Assembly (NCBI RefSeq): GCF_010747475.1
Contig: NZ_VSLZ01000007.1
Location: 62,001-126,000 of the forward strand
Length of the DNA: 64,000 nt
From: Halorussus sp. MSC15.2
Lineage (GTDB): Archaea > Halobacteriota > Halobacteria > Halobacteriales > Haladaptataceae
Reading direction: 5' to 3'
The notes beneath the pieces were generated by a model, which was not told the origin of the DNA, ran no database searches, and was given only the letters and a program-made list of their open reading frames with translations. Numbering within the stretch: the stretch's first letter is position 1; each line of letters begins with the position of its first letter. A program made the position numbers and the translations under genes. Below are positions 18,227-26,781 of the stretch, in pieces.

Positions 18227-18577
18227 TCATTTGTCGTTCCGGGTTCTTTCGTGCAGCATTCCTGAAGAGAGACCGACTGCGAGAGCTAAAAGAACAGTCA
18301 GTGAGTGAACTATTCCTATCATGGAAGTCTCTCCTGATACACCGAGTGTCAGCATGAGAGACGTGCCTACTGCGATTACGAATTGACCCTCGTTTCTCGA
18401 CTCTCCACCGTAAAGTAGCCAGTTCCAGACTTCTCGTCTCGATATTACGACGATAAGATTTGCCACTATTATCCCAATACCAAGGGAGAGGTACAGTTTC
18501 CCGGTATTGAGTATCGTTGCGATGGACGCCGCTAATCCGATGAGTGTTGATAATATGTAACGAGTAGAGTCTTTCAT
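18227..18577 (-). CDS. Hypothetical membrane protein (116 aa), possible partner of the Tat protein upstream
   Basis: Four hydrophobic helices (about residues 8-24, 28-46, 66-82, 85-105) in a small protein starting MKDSTRYILSTLIGLAAS and ending MLHERTRNDK. Codon use is AT-richer than neighbours. It follows the Tat-exported protein on the same strand, 58 bases after that gene's stop, so the two may be co-transcribed. No family recognised. An immunity or accessory role for the exported protein is speculation. Confidence 0.6.
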   Translation of the reverse strand: MKDSTRYILSTLIGLAASIATILNTGKLYLSLGIGIIVANLIVVISRREVWNWLLYGGESRNEGQFVIAVGTSLMLTLGVSGETSMIGIVHSLTVLLALAVGLSSGMLHERTRNDK

Positions 18578-18635
18578 AGGAAATCAATTGATTCTGTTTG
18601 TGATTGTGTCGCCCGAACCTGCAGCCTGCACTACA

Positions 18636-19375
18636 TCAATTACCGCACTCGGGATTAAATTTTCCTCCAAGGTGACCGTCTCCGCGACTATACTGAGTAA
18701 CTTCACTGGGTCCTTTGTCCCATCCTAGAGCTGCGCACTTCTGTATCTCGGGACCAAAGAAACCGTCGTAGTCTTTCGGCATAAGTGTGTACGCCGATCC
18801 CGAAGCCGCTTTGAGAACCCATCCAATAAACGCACTGACTGCCCACGTTTCCGGATTATATTTCGTCGCACTACGTATCAGAGTGAGGACGGCTCCAGTC
18901 AACGCGCTCTTTGACCAGTAATCTGCTGGCTCGGAAAGTTCGAAAGTCAGCCCACCGTATTTGTGACCGTATTCTCGATTTTGACAGTAATTGTATTTAC
19001 AGTCCTTATGAAGTGATCCTCCTGTGTTCTTTGACCGCTCAATAATCACATTTCCTTGGGTACTAACCATCGTACTTACATCTACGCTTTTGACATCAGA
19101 CGTACTCACGCTAGCATCAGAAGCACTTAGGTACTCTACCCGTCCTTCCTTTTCCCCACTAGTATACACTAGCATGTAGAATGTTTCACCATCTACGGTA
19201 ACTCTTTCAACTGTACGGTCGGACTCGGATTGGAGTGTCTCTGCTTCGTCAATCGAAGAACCCTCGTTGGCTGTTGCTGTTGCGCTTAAAAAAGGAGCAC
19301 CAACCGTTAGCAGTCCCGCAGATTTGACGAACTTTCTTCTACTGTTAGATTCCGGGTTTTTCGCATTGCAACCAT
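18636..19375 (-). CDS. Tat-exported hypothetical protein, N-terminus probably frameshifted
   Basis: The frame opens with NPESNSRRKFVKSAGLL and ends LSATATANEG, a Tat signal (twin Arg, hydrophobic core, small-residue cleavage site). The mature part of about 200 residues has Cys in CKYNYCQ, QKCAALG and PECGN, and a long hydrophobic stretch (ALTGAVLTLIRSA, WAVSAFIGWVLKAASG). No start codon is in frame upstream. Adding one base in the A5/C3 run near 19354-19362 joins it to the ATGs at 19375 or 19366 (MVAMRKNPES). AT-rich relative to the window. No family recognised; general layout recalls secreted halocins, with no sequence proof. Confidence 0.6.
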
Positions 19376-19527
19376 CGCTTGATAATACTTTAACTAATAA
19401 ATTTTGACTTTACCATAGTTAAAATAGGAGTAAGAAACTTGAATACATCGGGGGGTATTTTATATATGCCGGTATCTATATTAGAAGACCCTATTATGGT
19501 AATTTGTTATTGCAATAATATCGCAAA

Positions 19528-20990
19528 TTATTCGTGGTGGTCGGAAACCTCGCCACCATCCGGGCCGACTGCCTGCCCCTCCGATTTGGTGGCGCGCTCC
19601 TCGACGGCGTCGATGACGGCGTCCTTCCACGTCCCGCGGGTGAACCACAGCGCGGCCGCGATGGCCCCGACGACGTGACCGACCGCGACGCGACCCAGAT
19701 ACCGGTCGGGCCGAGTGCGGTCTGGAAGGCGAGCAGGTAGACAACCGGAACGCGGACGAACCAGAGCGTAATCATCGAGAACGCCAGCGCTGTCTTGGTG
19801 TTCCCCGCACCGCGATAGGCCCCGACCAGCACTTGGAAGACCCCGATGAAGGCGAACTCGACCGTCCTGATGCGGAGATACTCCGAGGCGAACTCGACCG
19901 TCCTCGCCGCATCGCTCGACCCGGTGGCCATGAACACCGAGACGATGGGTTCGGGGAACAGCGCGGCGAGGACCGCCAGCACGAACATCACGCTCGCGCC
20001 GACCGTCGCCGCGAGTTTGACCGCCTGCTCGGCGCGGTCGGGGTTGCCCGCGCCGAGGTTCTGGCCCACCATCGTGTTGGTCGCTCGGCCGAGACCGACC
20101 GCCGGGAGGAAGACCAGCGAGATGAGTCGGTTACCCAGTCCGTAGGCGGCGATGACCGCCGGTTCGAACGTCACTATCATCACGGTCAGCGTCACCATCG
20201 CCAGCGCACCCGCCGACTGCTCGAACGCCGACGGCGTCCCGATGCGGACGATATCTCTGATATATTCGAAGTCGGGCGCGAGGTGCCTGAGATGAACGTC
20301 CGGACCCACGTCGGTCCCGAAGAGGATGGCGACGCCGACGAGACCCGCGACCGCACGCGCGACCAGCGTCGCCCACGCCGCACCCTCGATGCCCATCTTG
20401 TCGAATGGACCGACACCGAAGATGAGAATCGGGTCGAGAACGACGTTCAGCGCGACGCTGACGGCCATCACGCGCATCGGCGTCCGGGTGTCGCCGTACC
20501 CCCGGAGGAGCGCGGAGAACGCCCGGAAGCCGAACATGAGGGGGAGACCGAGGAAGAATATCTTCATGTACTGCTCGGCCAGCGGGACGACCTGTTCGGC
20601 GGTGGCGTCGTCGCTGGGGAACACCGACAGCATCGGTCCCGCGCCGTAGTAGCCGACGACACTCAGGAGGACGCCGACGGCGACGACGAACCCCAGCGTC
20701 TGGCCCGCGACTTTCCCGGCCGACCCGTCGCTGTCCGCGCCCATGTACTGAGCGACGAGCGTACTCCCCGCGACGCTGAACCCGCCGCCGAACGCGATGA
20801 GGAGGAAGATTATCGGGAACGAGAGACTGATCGCGCCGACCGCATCGGCCGAGTAGCGACCCAACCAGAACGCGTCGGCGACGTTGTAGGCGACCTGTAG
20901 GAGTTGTGTGACCACGATGGGCCACGCGAGGTGGAAGAGTGGACGCGCTAACCCACCCTCCGTGATACCGTCGGACTGGGTCGATGGCAC
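19528..20990 (-). pseudogene. MATE family efflux transporter (copy 2), frameshifted near the C-terminus
   Basis: Start MPSTQSDGITEGGLARPLFH, then the same MATE landmarks as copy 1 (LLRGYGDTRTPMRVM, MVGQNLGAGNPDRAEQAV). After GPTGIWV the frame breaks at about 19690; restoring one base continues VGHVVGAIAAALWFTRGTW and ends with an acidic tail at TAA 19528-19530, exactly as in copy 1. As given, the frame runs on to 19494 with unlike residues. Probably a complete exporter in the organism. Substrate unknown. Confidence 0.87.
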
Positions 20991-21121
20991 TGTTCTCCTT
21001 CAGAACTTCTTAGGATTTCAATGCTTCGGGTTGAAATTTCAACCGGCTAAGCGGAAAACGAGCGCGTAGAGAGGCGTGAAAATCGCGGCAGTCCCGTTCG
21101 CGTCGGGGTGTTCCGTCTGCG

Positions 21122-21697
21122 TCAGGGCGTCTCGTTCGTTTCGAGTGCGAGGTCGTCGGTCGGGTACGCGGTGCAGGTGAGGACGTACCCCTTCTCGACT
21201 TCGTCCTCGCCGAGCGTCTCGTTGTTGCTGTGTTGGACGTACTCGGTTGCGTCGCCGTTCTGAACCTTGCCACCACAGGAGAGACACTGGCCCTGCCGAC
21301 AGGCGTAGGGCAGGTCCCAGCCTTCGTCCTCACCGGCTTCCAGCAGCGTCTCGTTGTTGGCGACTTCGATGGTCTCGCCCTCGTTGACGTACTCGACGTC
21401 GAAGTACTCCACCTCGTCGTCGGAGATGGCGGCGGGGTCGAAACCGGCGTCCTCGTCGTCTTCGCCTTCGAGTTCACCTTCGGCACCACCGCCGACCGCG
21501 ACCGCGCCGCCACCGCCGCCGATGGAGCGGTTCATCGGTTCGGGGAAGTCGGTTTCCGCCACGGTCTCGGCTCGGCGTTCGAGCACCTCTTGGGAGATAT
21601 CGTCGGGAGTCCGCCACTCGGTGCCCTCCGAGTAGTGGAGCGCCACCACGATGAGGACGAGCGTTAGCCCGAGTCCCAGACCCAGTACGTCTACCAT
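21122..21697 (-). CDS. Membrane-anchored 2Fe-2S ferredoxin
   Basis: 191 residues. An N-terminal helix (MVDVLGLGLGLTLVLIVVAL) anchors it in the membrane, followed by a Gly/Ala/acidic linker and a plant-type ferredoxin domain: LPYACRQGQCLSCGGKV supplies three cluster Cys (C-x4-C-x2-C) and YVLTCTAYP the fourth. The domain also shows the halophilic acidic insertion style. It carries electrons at the membrane; the partner is unknown. The ATG at 21697 is chosen because it starts the anchor. Confidence 0.85.
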   Translation of the reverse strand: MVDVLGLGLGLTLVLIVVALHYSEGTEWRTPDDISQEVLERRAETVAETDFPEPMNRSIGGGGGAVAVGGGAEGELEGEDDEDAGFDPAAISDDEVEYFDVEYVNEGETIEVANNETLLEAGEDEGWDLPYACRQGQCLSCGGKVQNGDATEYVQHSNNETLGEDEVEKGYVLTCTAYPTDDLALETNETP

Positions 21698-21789
21698 GGG
21701 TGAGGCTACGGAAGGGTGGTTTAACAGCATTGTGATTGCCATCCGACAGCGGGCACACGTTTTTGCCCTCCGCGCGACGAGAGTACGCC

Positions 21790-22446
21790 GTGACCACCGA
21801 CATCGTAGTCGTCGTCTACGAGGGGTTCGACGAGATGGACGCCATCGCTCCATACGAAGTGTTTTCGCACGCGAGCGACCGCGGGTGCGACCTCGACGTG
21901 AGCGTCCGCACGCTCGACTCGGCCGACCGAGTGACCGCCAGTCACGGTCTCGACGTCGAGGTAGACGGCCGACTCGCCGACGCGGACCCCGATTTCGTGG
22001 TCGTCCCCGGCGGCGGGTGGAACGACCGCGCAGATACAAGCGCGTGGGCCGAGGCCCAGCGCGGCGACCTCCCGCGAGCGCTCACAGACCTCCACGAGGA
22101 CGGGGTCGGACTCGCGGCGGTCTGCACCGGCGGGATGCTTCTCGCGGAGGCAGGGATTCTGGACGACCGTCCTGCGGTCACGCACGCGAGCGCACTGGAC
22201 GACCTCCGGGAGACCGACGCCGAAGTCGTGGACGCCCGCGTAGTGGACGCCTCCGGTGGCACTCTGTCGAGCGGTGCCACGCCGTCGGACGACGGCGACG
22301 TACTGACCGCGGGCGGCGTCACCTCGGGACTCGACCTGTCGCTGTATCTGGTCGGGCGAATCTGCGGCGAAGAGGTCGCCGAGCAGGTAGCGACCGAAAT
22401 CGAGTACGAACCGCGCGAGGACGTGTACGTCGCCCGCGAGGAGTGA
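21790..22446 (+). CDS. DJ-1/PfpI family protein
   Basis: 218 residues. VVVVYEGFDEMDAIAPYEVF, then FVVVPGGGWND and the nucleophile elbow LAAVCTGGMLLAEAGIL with Cys in the AVCTGG turn, followed by THASALDDL. This is the DJ-1/PfpI glutamine-amidotransferase-like fold, in the branch related to isonitrile hydratase and AraC-linked sensors. Activity is uncertain: hydrolase, glyoxalase or hydratase. GTG at 21790 is preferred because the domain begins at once. Confidence 0.85.
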   Translation: MTTDIVVVVYEGFDEMDAIAPYEVFSHASDRGCDLDVSVRTLDSADRVTASHGLDVEVDGRLADADPDFVVVPGGGWNDRADTSAWAEAQRGDLPRALTDLHEDGVGLAAVCTGGMLLAEAGILDDRPAVTHASALDDLRETDAEVVDARVVDASGGTLSSGATPSDDGDVLTAGGVTSGLDLSLYLVGRICGEEVAEQVATEIEYEPREDVYVAREE

Positions 22447-22474
22447 GGCGTCTGCGAAGAGCGTGTCATTCGAT

Positions 22475-22488
22475 TTAGGACGGCCTAA
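22475..22488. promoter_or_regulatory. DtxR/IdeR-like operator 1
   Basis: TTAGG-ACGG-CCTAA, a perfect inverted repeat with a 4-base spacer, resembling metal-dependent DtxR/SirR-family boxes. It lies 42 bases before the binding-protein start. Confidence 0.65.
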
Positions 22489-22509
22489 AATCGAAGTTCT
22501 TAACCCGGA

Positions 22510-22523
22510 TTAGGCAGACCTAA
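22510..22523. promoter_or_regulatory. DtxR/IdeR-like operator 2
   Basis: TTAGG-CAGA-CCTAA, the same inverted repeat 35 bases downstream of operator 1 and just before the ATG at 22530, where a bound repressor would block transcription. Both copies are followed by AA. Confidence 0.68.
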
Positions 22524-22529
22524 AAGTCA

Positions 22530-23719
22530 ATGGCAAGAGACGATTCGGTACGGACGACTCGACGCAAGTACCTCACTGTCAGCGGCGCACTGGCGGCCTC
22601 CGGAATCCTCGCGGGGTGTACCGGCGGGTCGAGCGACGAGCAGACCACCACGACGACCGAGGAGACGACGACCACGACCGAAGAGACGACGACCACGGAG
22701 GAAGCCACCGAGACGACGACCGAGGGCGAGTCCTACACCGTCTCGATGGAACCCGTCGGCGACGTGACGTTCGACTCCGTGCCCCAGACGTGGGTGGCCA
22801 ACAACGGTAGCTGGGCCGACATGGGCGTCGCGCTCGGCGTCGAACCGCCGAAGGCGCTGTGGCTCACCAGCCGCTATCACACCAAGTACTACGACGCCAT
22901 CGACGGCGTCTCCGTGGACAAGAGCGACATGGTGAGCCTGTATCAGGACGGAGTGAGCAAGGAACTGTTCTACGAACTCGACGCCGACGTTCACGTCATC
23001 GACCCCAACTTCCTGATGAACCGGTTCAAGGGCTGGAAGCAGGCCGACATCGACGAGGTCAGCCAGAACATCGCGCCCTTCTTCGGTAACAGCATCTTCT
23101 CGCGCGGCTACGGTTGGCACGAGAACTACCGCTACTACACACTCTACGAGGCGTTCGGAAAGCTCGCGGAGCTGTTCCAGCGCACCGACCGCTACGAGGC
23201 GTTCAGCACGCTCCACGACGAGTTCCAGACGAAGTCTCGGAGGTCGTTCCGCCGAAGAACGAGCGCCCGGCCGTCGCCGTCCTGTGGGCCGGCGGCGACG
23301 AACCCGAGAGCTTCCTCCCCTACATCATCAGCGAAGGGACGAGTTTCAAGCAGTGGCGCGACCTGAAGGTCCGCGACGCGCTCGCCGAGACCGACGTCAA
23401 GGACTTCCACAGCAACCGCGGCGAAATCGACTACGAGACCCTACTGGAGGTGGACCCCGACGTGCTCCTGCTCCGCGGACAGGAGGGCAAGACCGCCAAG
23501 CAGTTCCAGGACACGGTCGTCTCGTTCATGAAGGACCACGACGTCGCGAGCAGTCTGACCGCCGTCAAGAACGGTGACGTCTACCGCGGCGGGTCGCTGT
23601 ATCAGGGTCCCATCACGAACCTCGTCCTCACCGAACGCGCCGCCAAACAGGTCTACGACGCCGAGGGTCAACTGTTCGACCGCCAGCGCGTCGCCGACAT
23701 CGTGAACGGCGACTTCTGA
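22530..23719 (+). pseudogene. Iron/siderophore ABC transporter substrate-binding lipoprotein, frameshifted
   Basis: N-terminus TRRKYLTVSGALAASGILAGC is a Tat signal with a lipobox; a Thr/Glu-rich linker follows, then a type III binding-protein fold (VPQTWVANNGSWADMGVALGV; VDPDVLLLRGQEG; GDVYRGGSLYQGP). After DEFQTK, near 23233, one base is missing; the next frame continues SEVVPPKNERPAVAVLWAGG to the stop at 23719. It would capture ferric siderophore or haem-like ligands outside the cell. Two DtxR-like operators upstream fit iron control. No permease or ATPase lies next to it. Confidence 0.82.
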
Positions 23720-23782
23720 CCGGTGGCCCGACTCGCGCCGTCGAGTCGTTCCGGTAGCTCACGGTCACGCGCGAACAATTTT

Positions 23783-23878
23783 GGCTTCTCGACCCTCGAC
23801 GCCTACATCGAGCGGTACGAGTTCGACGGCCGACCGTTCGTCGAGAAGCACCCGGTGCTAGAGTCGGTCGTCGGATAG
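23783..23878 (+). pseudogene. Possible C-terminal gene fragment
   Basis: A short open stretch reads FGFSTLDAYIERYEFDGRPF and ends LESVVG with a TAG at 23876-23878. It looks protein-like but has no start codon, so it may be the tail of a lost gene. The family is not recognised. Confidence 0.25.
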
Positions 23879-23917
23879 TCCGCTCTCTTCGTTCTCCGGT
23901 CTAAATCGCGACCCGCG

Positions 23918-24742
23918 TCACCACCACCGCTCGCTCGACCCGTCGGTGGATTCTGGCCGGACGCCCCACAGCGCGGCGGAGTGGAGTTCGGTCGGGCCGA
24001 ACGCCTCGAAATCACCCTGACCGCACATGTCCCACCACTGTTCTTTCAGTCGGTTCCAGTAGACGCCATTGAAGTTGAACTCGGTACAGTACCAGTCTCC
24101 GCGAGTGTCGAGGACGAAGTCGACGCCCCACGTCGCCTCGTCGAACTCCGCGGCGATTCGCTCGGCGTACCGGCGCGGCGTCTCGAACGACACGTCGTGG
24201 CGGAGTGGTTCGAGGTAGTCGTACCGGCCTGCACAGACCATCGAGTCGACGACGGAGTTGTCCGCACCGTTACCTCTGGTCTCGCACGGCGTCCGGCCGA
24301 TTACCTCGCCGCCGTCCACGAAGAACCGGACCGAGGGGTGACACGAGTGAGTCGGAACCCGGCAGAAATCGAGGTCAAGCTACTCCCGGACGACGAGACC
24401 GCCGCCGTGGGGCCAGCCCTGCTCGTCGTTCTGATTCAGGAGTGACTCGACTGTCCGGTCCACGGTCTCGGAGTTGGGACGCGAGACGAACGACCCCTCG
24501 CGCAGTCGGACCGTCGCGGCCTTGAACTGCGTTCGGACGAACGCGCGGTGGAGGTCGTTGTCGTCCATGAACGCCAGAATGGCGTCGGTGTCCCACCGAT
24601 AGCCGTCGTCGGTCGGTTCGAGGGCCACGAACGTCGTCCGGGGGACCGGCACGTCGAGCGACCGGAGGCGCGACCAGTAGTAGTCGACCCGTCCGCGCTC
24701 GTCCGTGAAGTCGCTGAAGAAGAGGGAGACGGGCGACGGCAT
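23918..24742 (-). pseudogene. ATP-grasp-like protein interrupted by an in-frame TAG
   Basis: Starts MPSPVSLFFSDFTDERGRVD. The first part contains HRAFVRTQFKAATVRLREG, like the Arg/Lys region of ATP-grasp enzymes, and WPHGGGLVVRE. At 24380-24382 a TAG replaces a sense codon; the same frame continues LDLDFCRVPTHSCHPSVRFF to WGVDFVLDTRGDWYCTEFN, NGVYWNRLKEQWWDM and a TGA at 23918. The Glu and Asn of TEFNFNG resemble the metal ligands of ATP-grasp ligases. Length about 274 residues if read through. Substrate unknown; a point change or sequence error. Confidence 0.65.
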
Positions 24743-24870
24743 ACTCCTCCCGTTCGCGTCGGTCGCCTATCAAGTTGGCGCAGGTGTGAGTGTCGGTCAC
24801 ATCGCTGGGACTGCGCCGCCAAACGGAACGGAAAATGACACGCAGAGCAGCGGAACTCTGTCTGCTGTCG

Positions 24871-25776
24871 TTACTTCTCCCGGCGCGCGACCTCGTGCCG
24901 ACCGAATCCGTACCGCAGTCGGTTCGCCAGACGCCGGGAGAACCGCCCGTCCTCGCGCACCCGAGAGCCGAACCGCTCGCCGAGCGCCTGATAGATGAGC
25001 GGCACCGGGACCTCCTGCTCCAGCGCCTCCTGTACGGTCCACGTGCCCGTCGAACCACCGGCCACGTAGTCGTCCACGTCCCCGAGGTCGGTGCCCTCCT
25101 CGCGGAAGGCCTCCTCGCAGAGTTCCAGCAGCCACGACCGGATGACCGCGCCGTTGTTCCACGTCCGGGCGACCGCTTCGAGGTCGAGGTCGTACCGGCC
25201 CTCCGCGAGCAACTCGAAGCCCTCGCCGTAGGCCTGCATGAGCGCGTACTCGACGCCGTTGTGGACCATCTTGACGTAGTGACCCGACCCCGCGGGACCC
25301 ATGCGGTCGTGGCCCGCGGGTCCGGTCGCCACCGCGTCGAAGACCGGGACCATCTCCCCGTAGGCCCACTCCGGGCCGCCGACCATCAGCGAGAAGCCGA
25401 GTTCGGCCCCGGCGGGACCGCCGGAGGTGCCGCAGTCGAGGTACGCCGCCGGGGTCTCCTCGGCCCGGCGCGTCGAGTCCTCGAAGTGGGAGTTGCCGCC
25501 GTCCACCACGACGTCCTCGTCGGTCAGGTAGGGTTCGAGGTCGTCGAGCGCGGCGTCCACGGGTTCGCCCGCTGGCACCATCAGCCAGATGCGCTTCTCG
25601 TCGCCGAGTCGCTCGGCGAGGTCCACCACGGAGTCGGCGGGGGTCGCGCCCGCCTCGGCGGCCGACGCCACCGCCTCCTCGTCCAAGTCGAAGGCCACCA
25701 CGTCGTGGCCAGCGTCGAGTACTCGGTCCACGACGATGCGGCCCATCCGGCCCAGTCCGATGACGCCCAGTTGCAT
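24871..25776 (-). CDS. gnd: 6-phosphogluconate dehydrogenase (decarboxylating)
   Basis: 301 residues, the short GndA-type. NAD(P) fold MQLGVIGLGRMGRIVVDRVL; IWLMVPAGEPVD; DGGNSHFEDSTRRAEE; substrate site DCGTSGGPAGAELGFSLMVGG; catalytic Lys in HYVKMVHNGVEYALMQAYGE. It oxidises 6-phosphogluconate to ribulose 5-phosphate and CO2, the haloarchaeal oxidative pentose phosphate route. No operon partner is obvious. Confidence 0.93.
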   Translation of the reverse strand: MQLGVIGLGRMGRIVVDRVLDAGHDVVAFDLDEEAVASAAEAGATPADSVVDLAERLGDEKRIWLMVPAGEPVDAALDDLEPYLTDEDVVVDGGNSHFEDSTRRAEETPAAYLDCGTSGGPAGAELGFSLMVGGPEWAYGEMVPVFDAVATGPAGHDRMGPAGSGHYVKMVHNGVEYALMQAYGEGFELLAEGRYDLDLEAVARTWNNGAVIRSWLLELCEEAFREEGTDLGDVDDYVAGGSTGTWTVQEALEQEVPVPLIYQALGERFGSRVREDGRFSRRLANRLRYGFGRHEVARREK

Positions 25777-26076
25777 GGGAGAGGGTGCGGGGAGGGTGCA
25801 GGTAGGGGTTGCGGTTCTGCTCCACGCCGAACGACTACCTTTCGAGAATGGAACGACGAGGCGATGCTACTACGCTACCAGCCAAACGCAGTTAGCAGAA
25901 TATAGTCTCGAGCGAGGCGACCCTGTTAACCGCCATACGAAGACGATTCGGTAGCCGCCCTTCGCCGTGACCGGGAACGAACTAATTCACATAATATTTT
26001 CAACCTCTCGGTCTGAATCTAGGAGAGAGATGACTCTCTCGTCTGTTCCTCGTGTACGAAGGAATCGGAGTGAACC
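25777..26076. other. Divergent spacer between gnd and a lipoprotein gene
   Basis: No gene seen. An AT-rich CATAATATTTTC at about 25988-25999 may include a promoter for the lipoprotein, and GAGAG/CTCTC around 26020-26040 can form a small hairpin. Confidence 0.3.
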
Positions 26077-26583
26077 ATGAAACGGCGGTCCGTCCTCGGA
26101 CTCGCAGTGACGGCCGGTGTCGTCGGTAGTACCGGGTGTACCCGATTTATACCTCGCAGTCAGCAGTACCGACTCTGGTTCGTTCGCATCCACAACGGAA
26201 CAGCTAGCGAACAACGAGTCGATATCCGCGTCCTTCGCGACGGCGAGGTGGTATTCGAGCGCGACTACGAGAACATTCCGAGTTTCCAAGACAGCCAGAA
26301 CGAAGAAGCATCGTTCGCGGCGATGGACAGTGCCCGATTAGTCGAAGACGAGTGGGACATACAGAAAGGAACCTACACCATCGAATACCGAACTGCTGGA
26401 CAGGAATCGTTCGTGTCGGTTGATGTCGGCGGTATCGACGAGTTCGAGGCGGAGGACATCGGAGTCAAGATGCAACTTTACGGTGGGAAGCGAGCGACCG
26501 TGGCGTTCGGCGTGCTCGAATTCGATTCGAATGGACAGGCGGCGCAGTTCGTCAGTACGGTTACGAACCAGAGCGAGGACTGA
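26077..26583 (+). CDS. Hypothetical lipoprotein
   Basis: 168 residues. MKRRSVLGLAVTAGVVGSTGC is a twin-arginine signal with a lipobox Cys at residue 21. The mature part is beta-rich, with FVRIHNGTASEQRVDIRVLR and GTYTIEYRTAGQESFVSV, like an Ig-type domain of haloarchaeal surface lipoproteins. Function unknown. Confidence 0.75.
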   Translation: MKRRSVLGLAVTAGVVGSTGCTRFIPRSQQYRLWFVRIHNGTASEQRVDIRVLRDGEVVFERDYENIPSFQDSQNEEASFAAMDSARLVEDEWDIQKGTYTIEYRTAGQESFVSVDVGGIDEFEAEDIGVKMQLYGGKRATVAFGVLEFDSNGQAAQFVSTVTNQSED

Positions 26584-26781
26584 TATTTTGCCCCACGAAG
26601 GTCGTCGTCGGACGAGATATCGCACTGAGCGACCCACACACAGACGAGAACCTTTATCACTACCCGTCCACTCCGTTTTCGTATGAGGCTGACTGCGTCG
26701 GTAGTACGTTGAACTGTCCAGCGCAGCGGCGCGTCTTTCTGATTGGACTACTCCCCCGACAGAGTCAGCTATACCCACACC

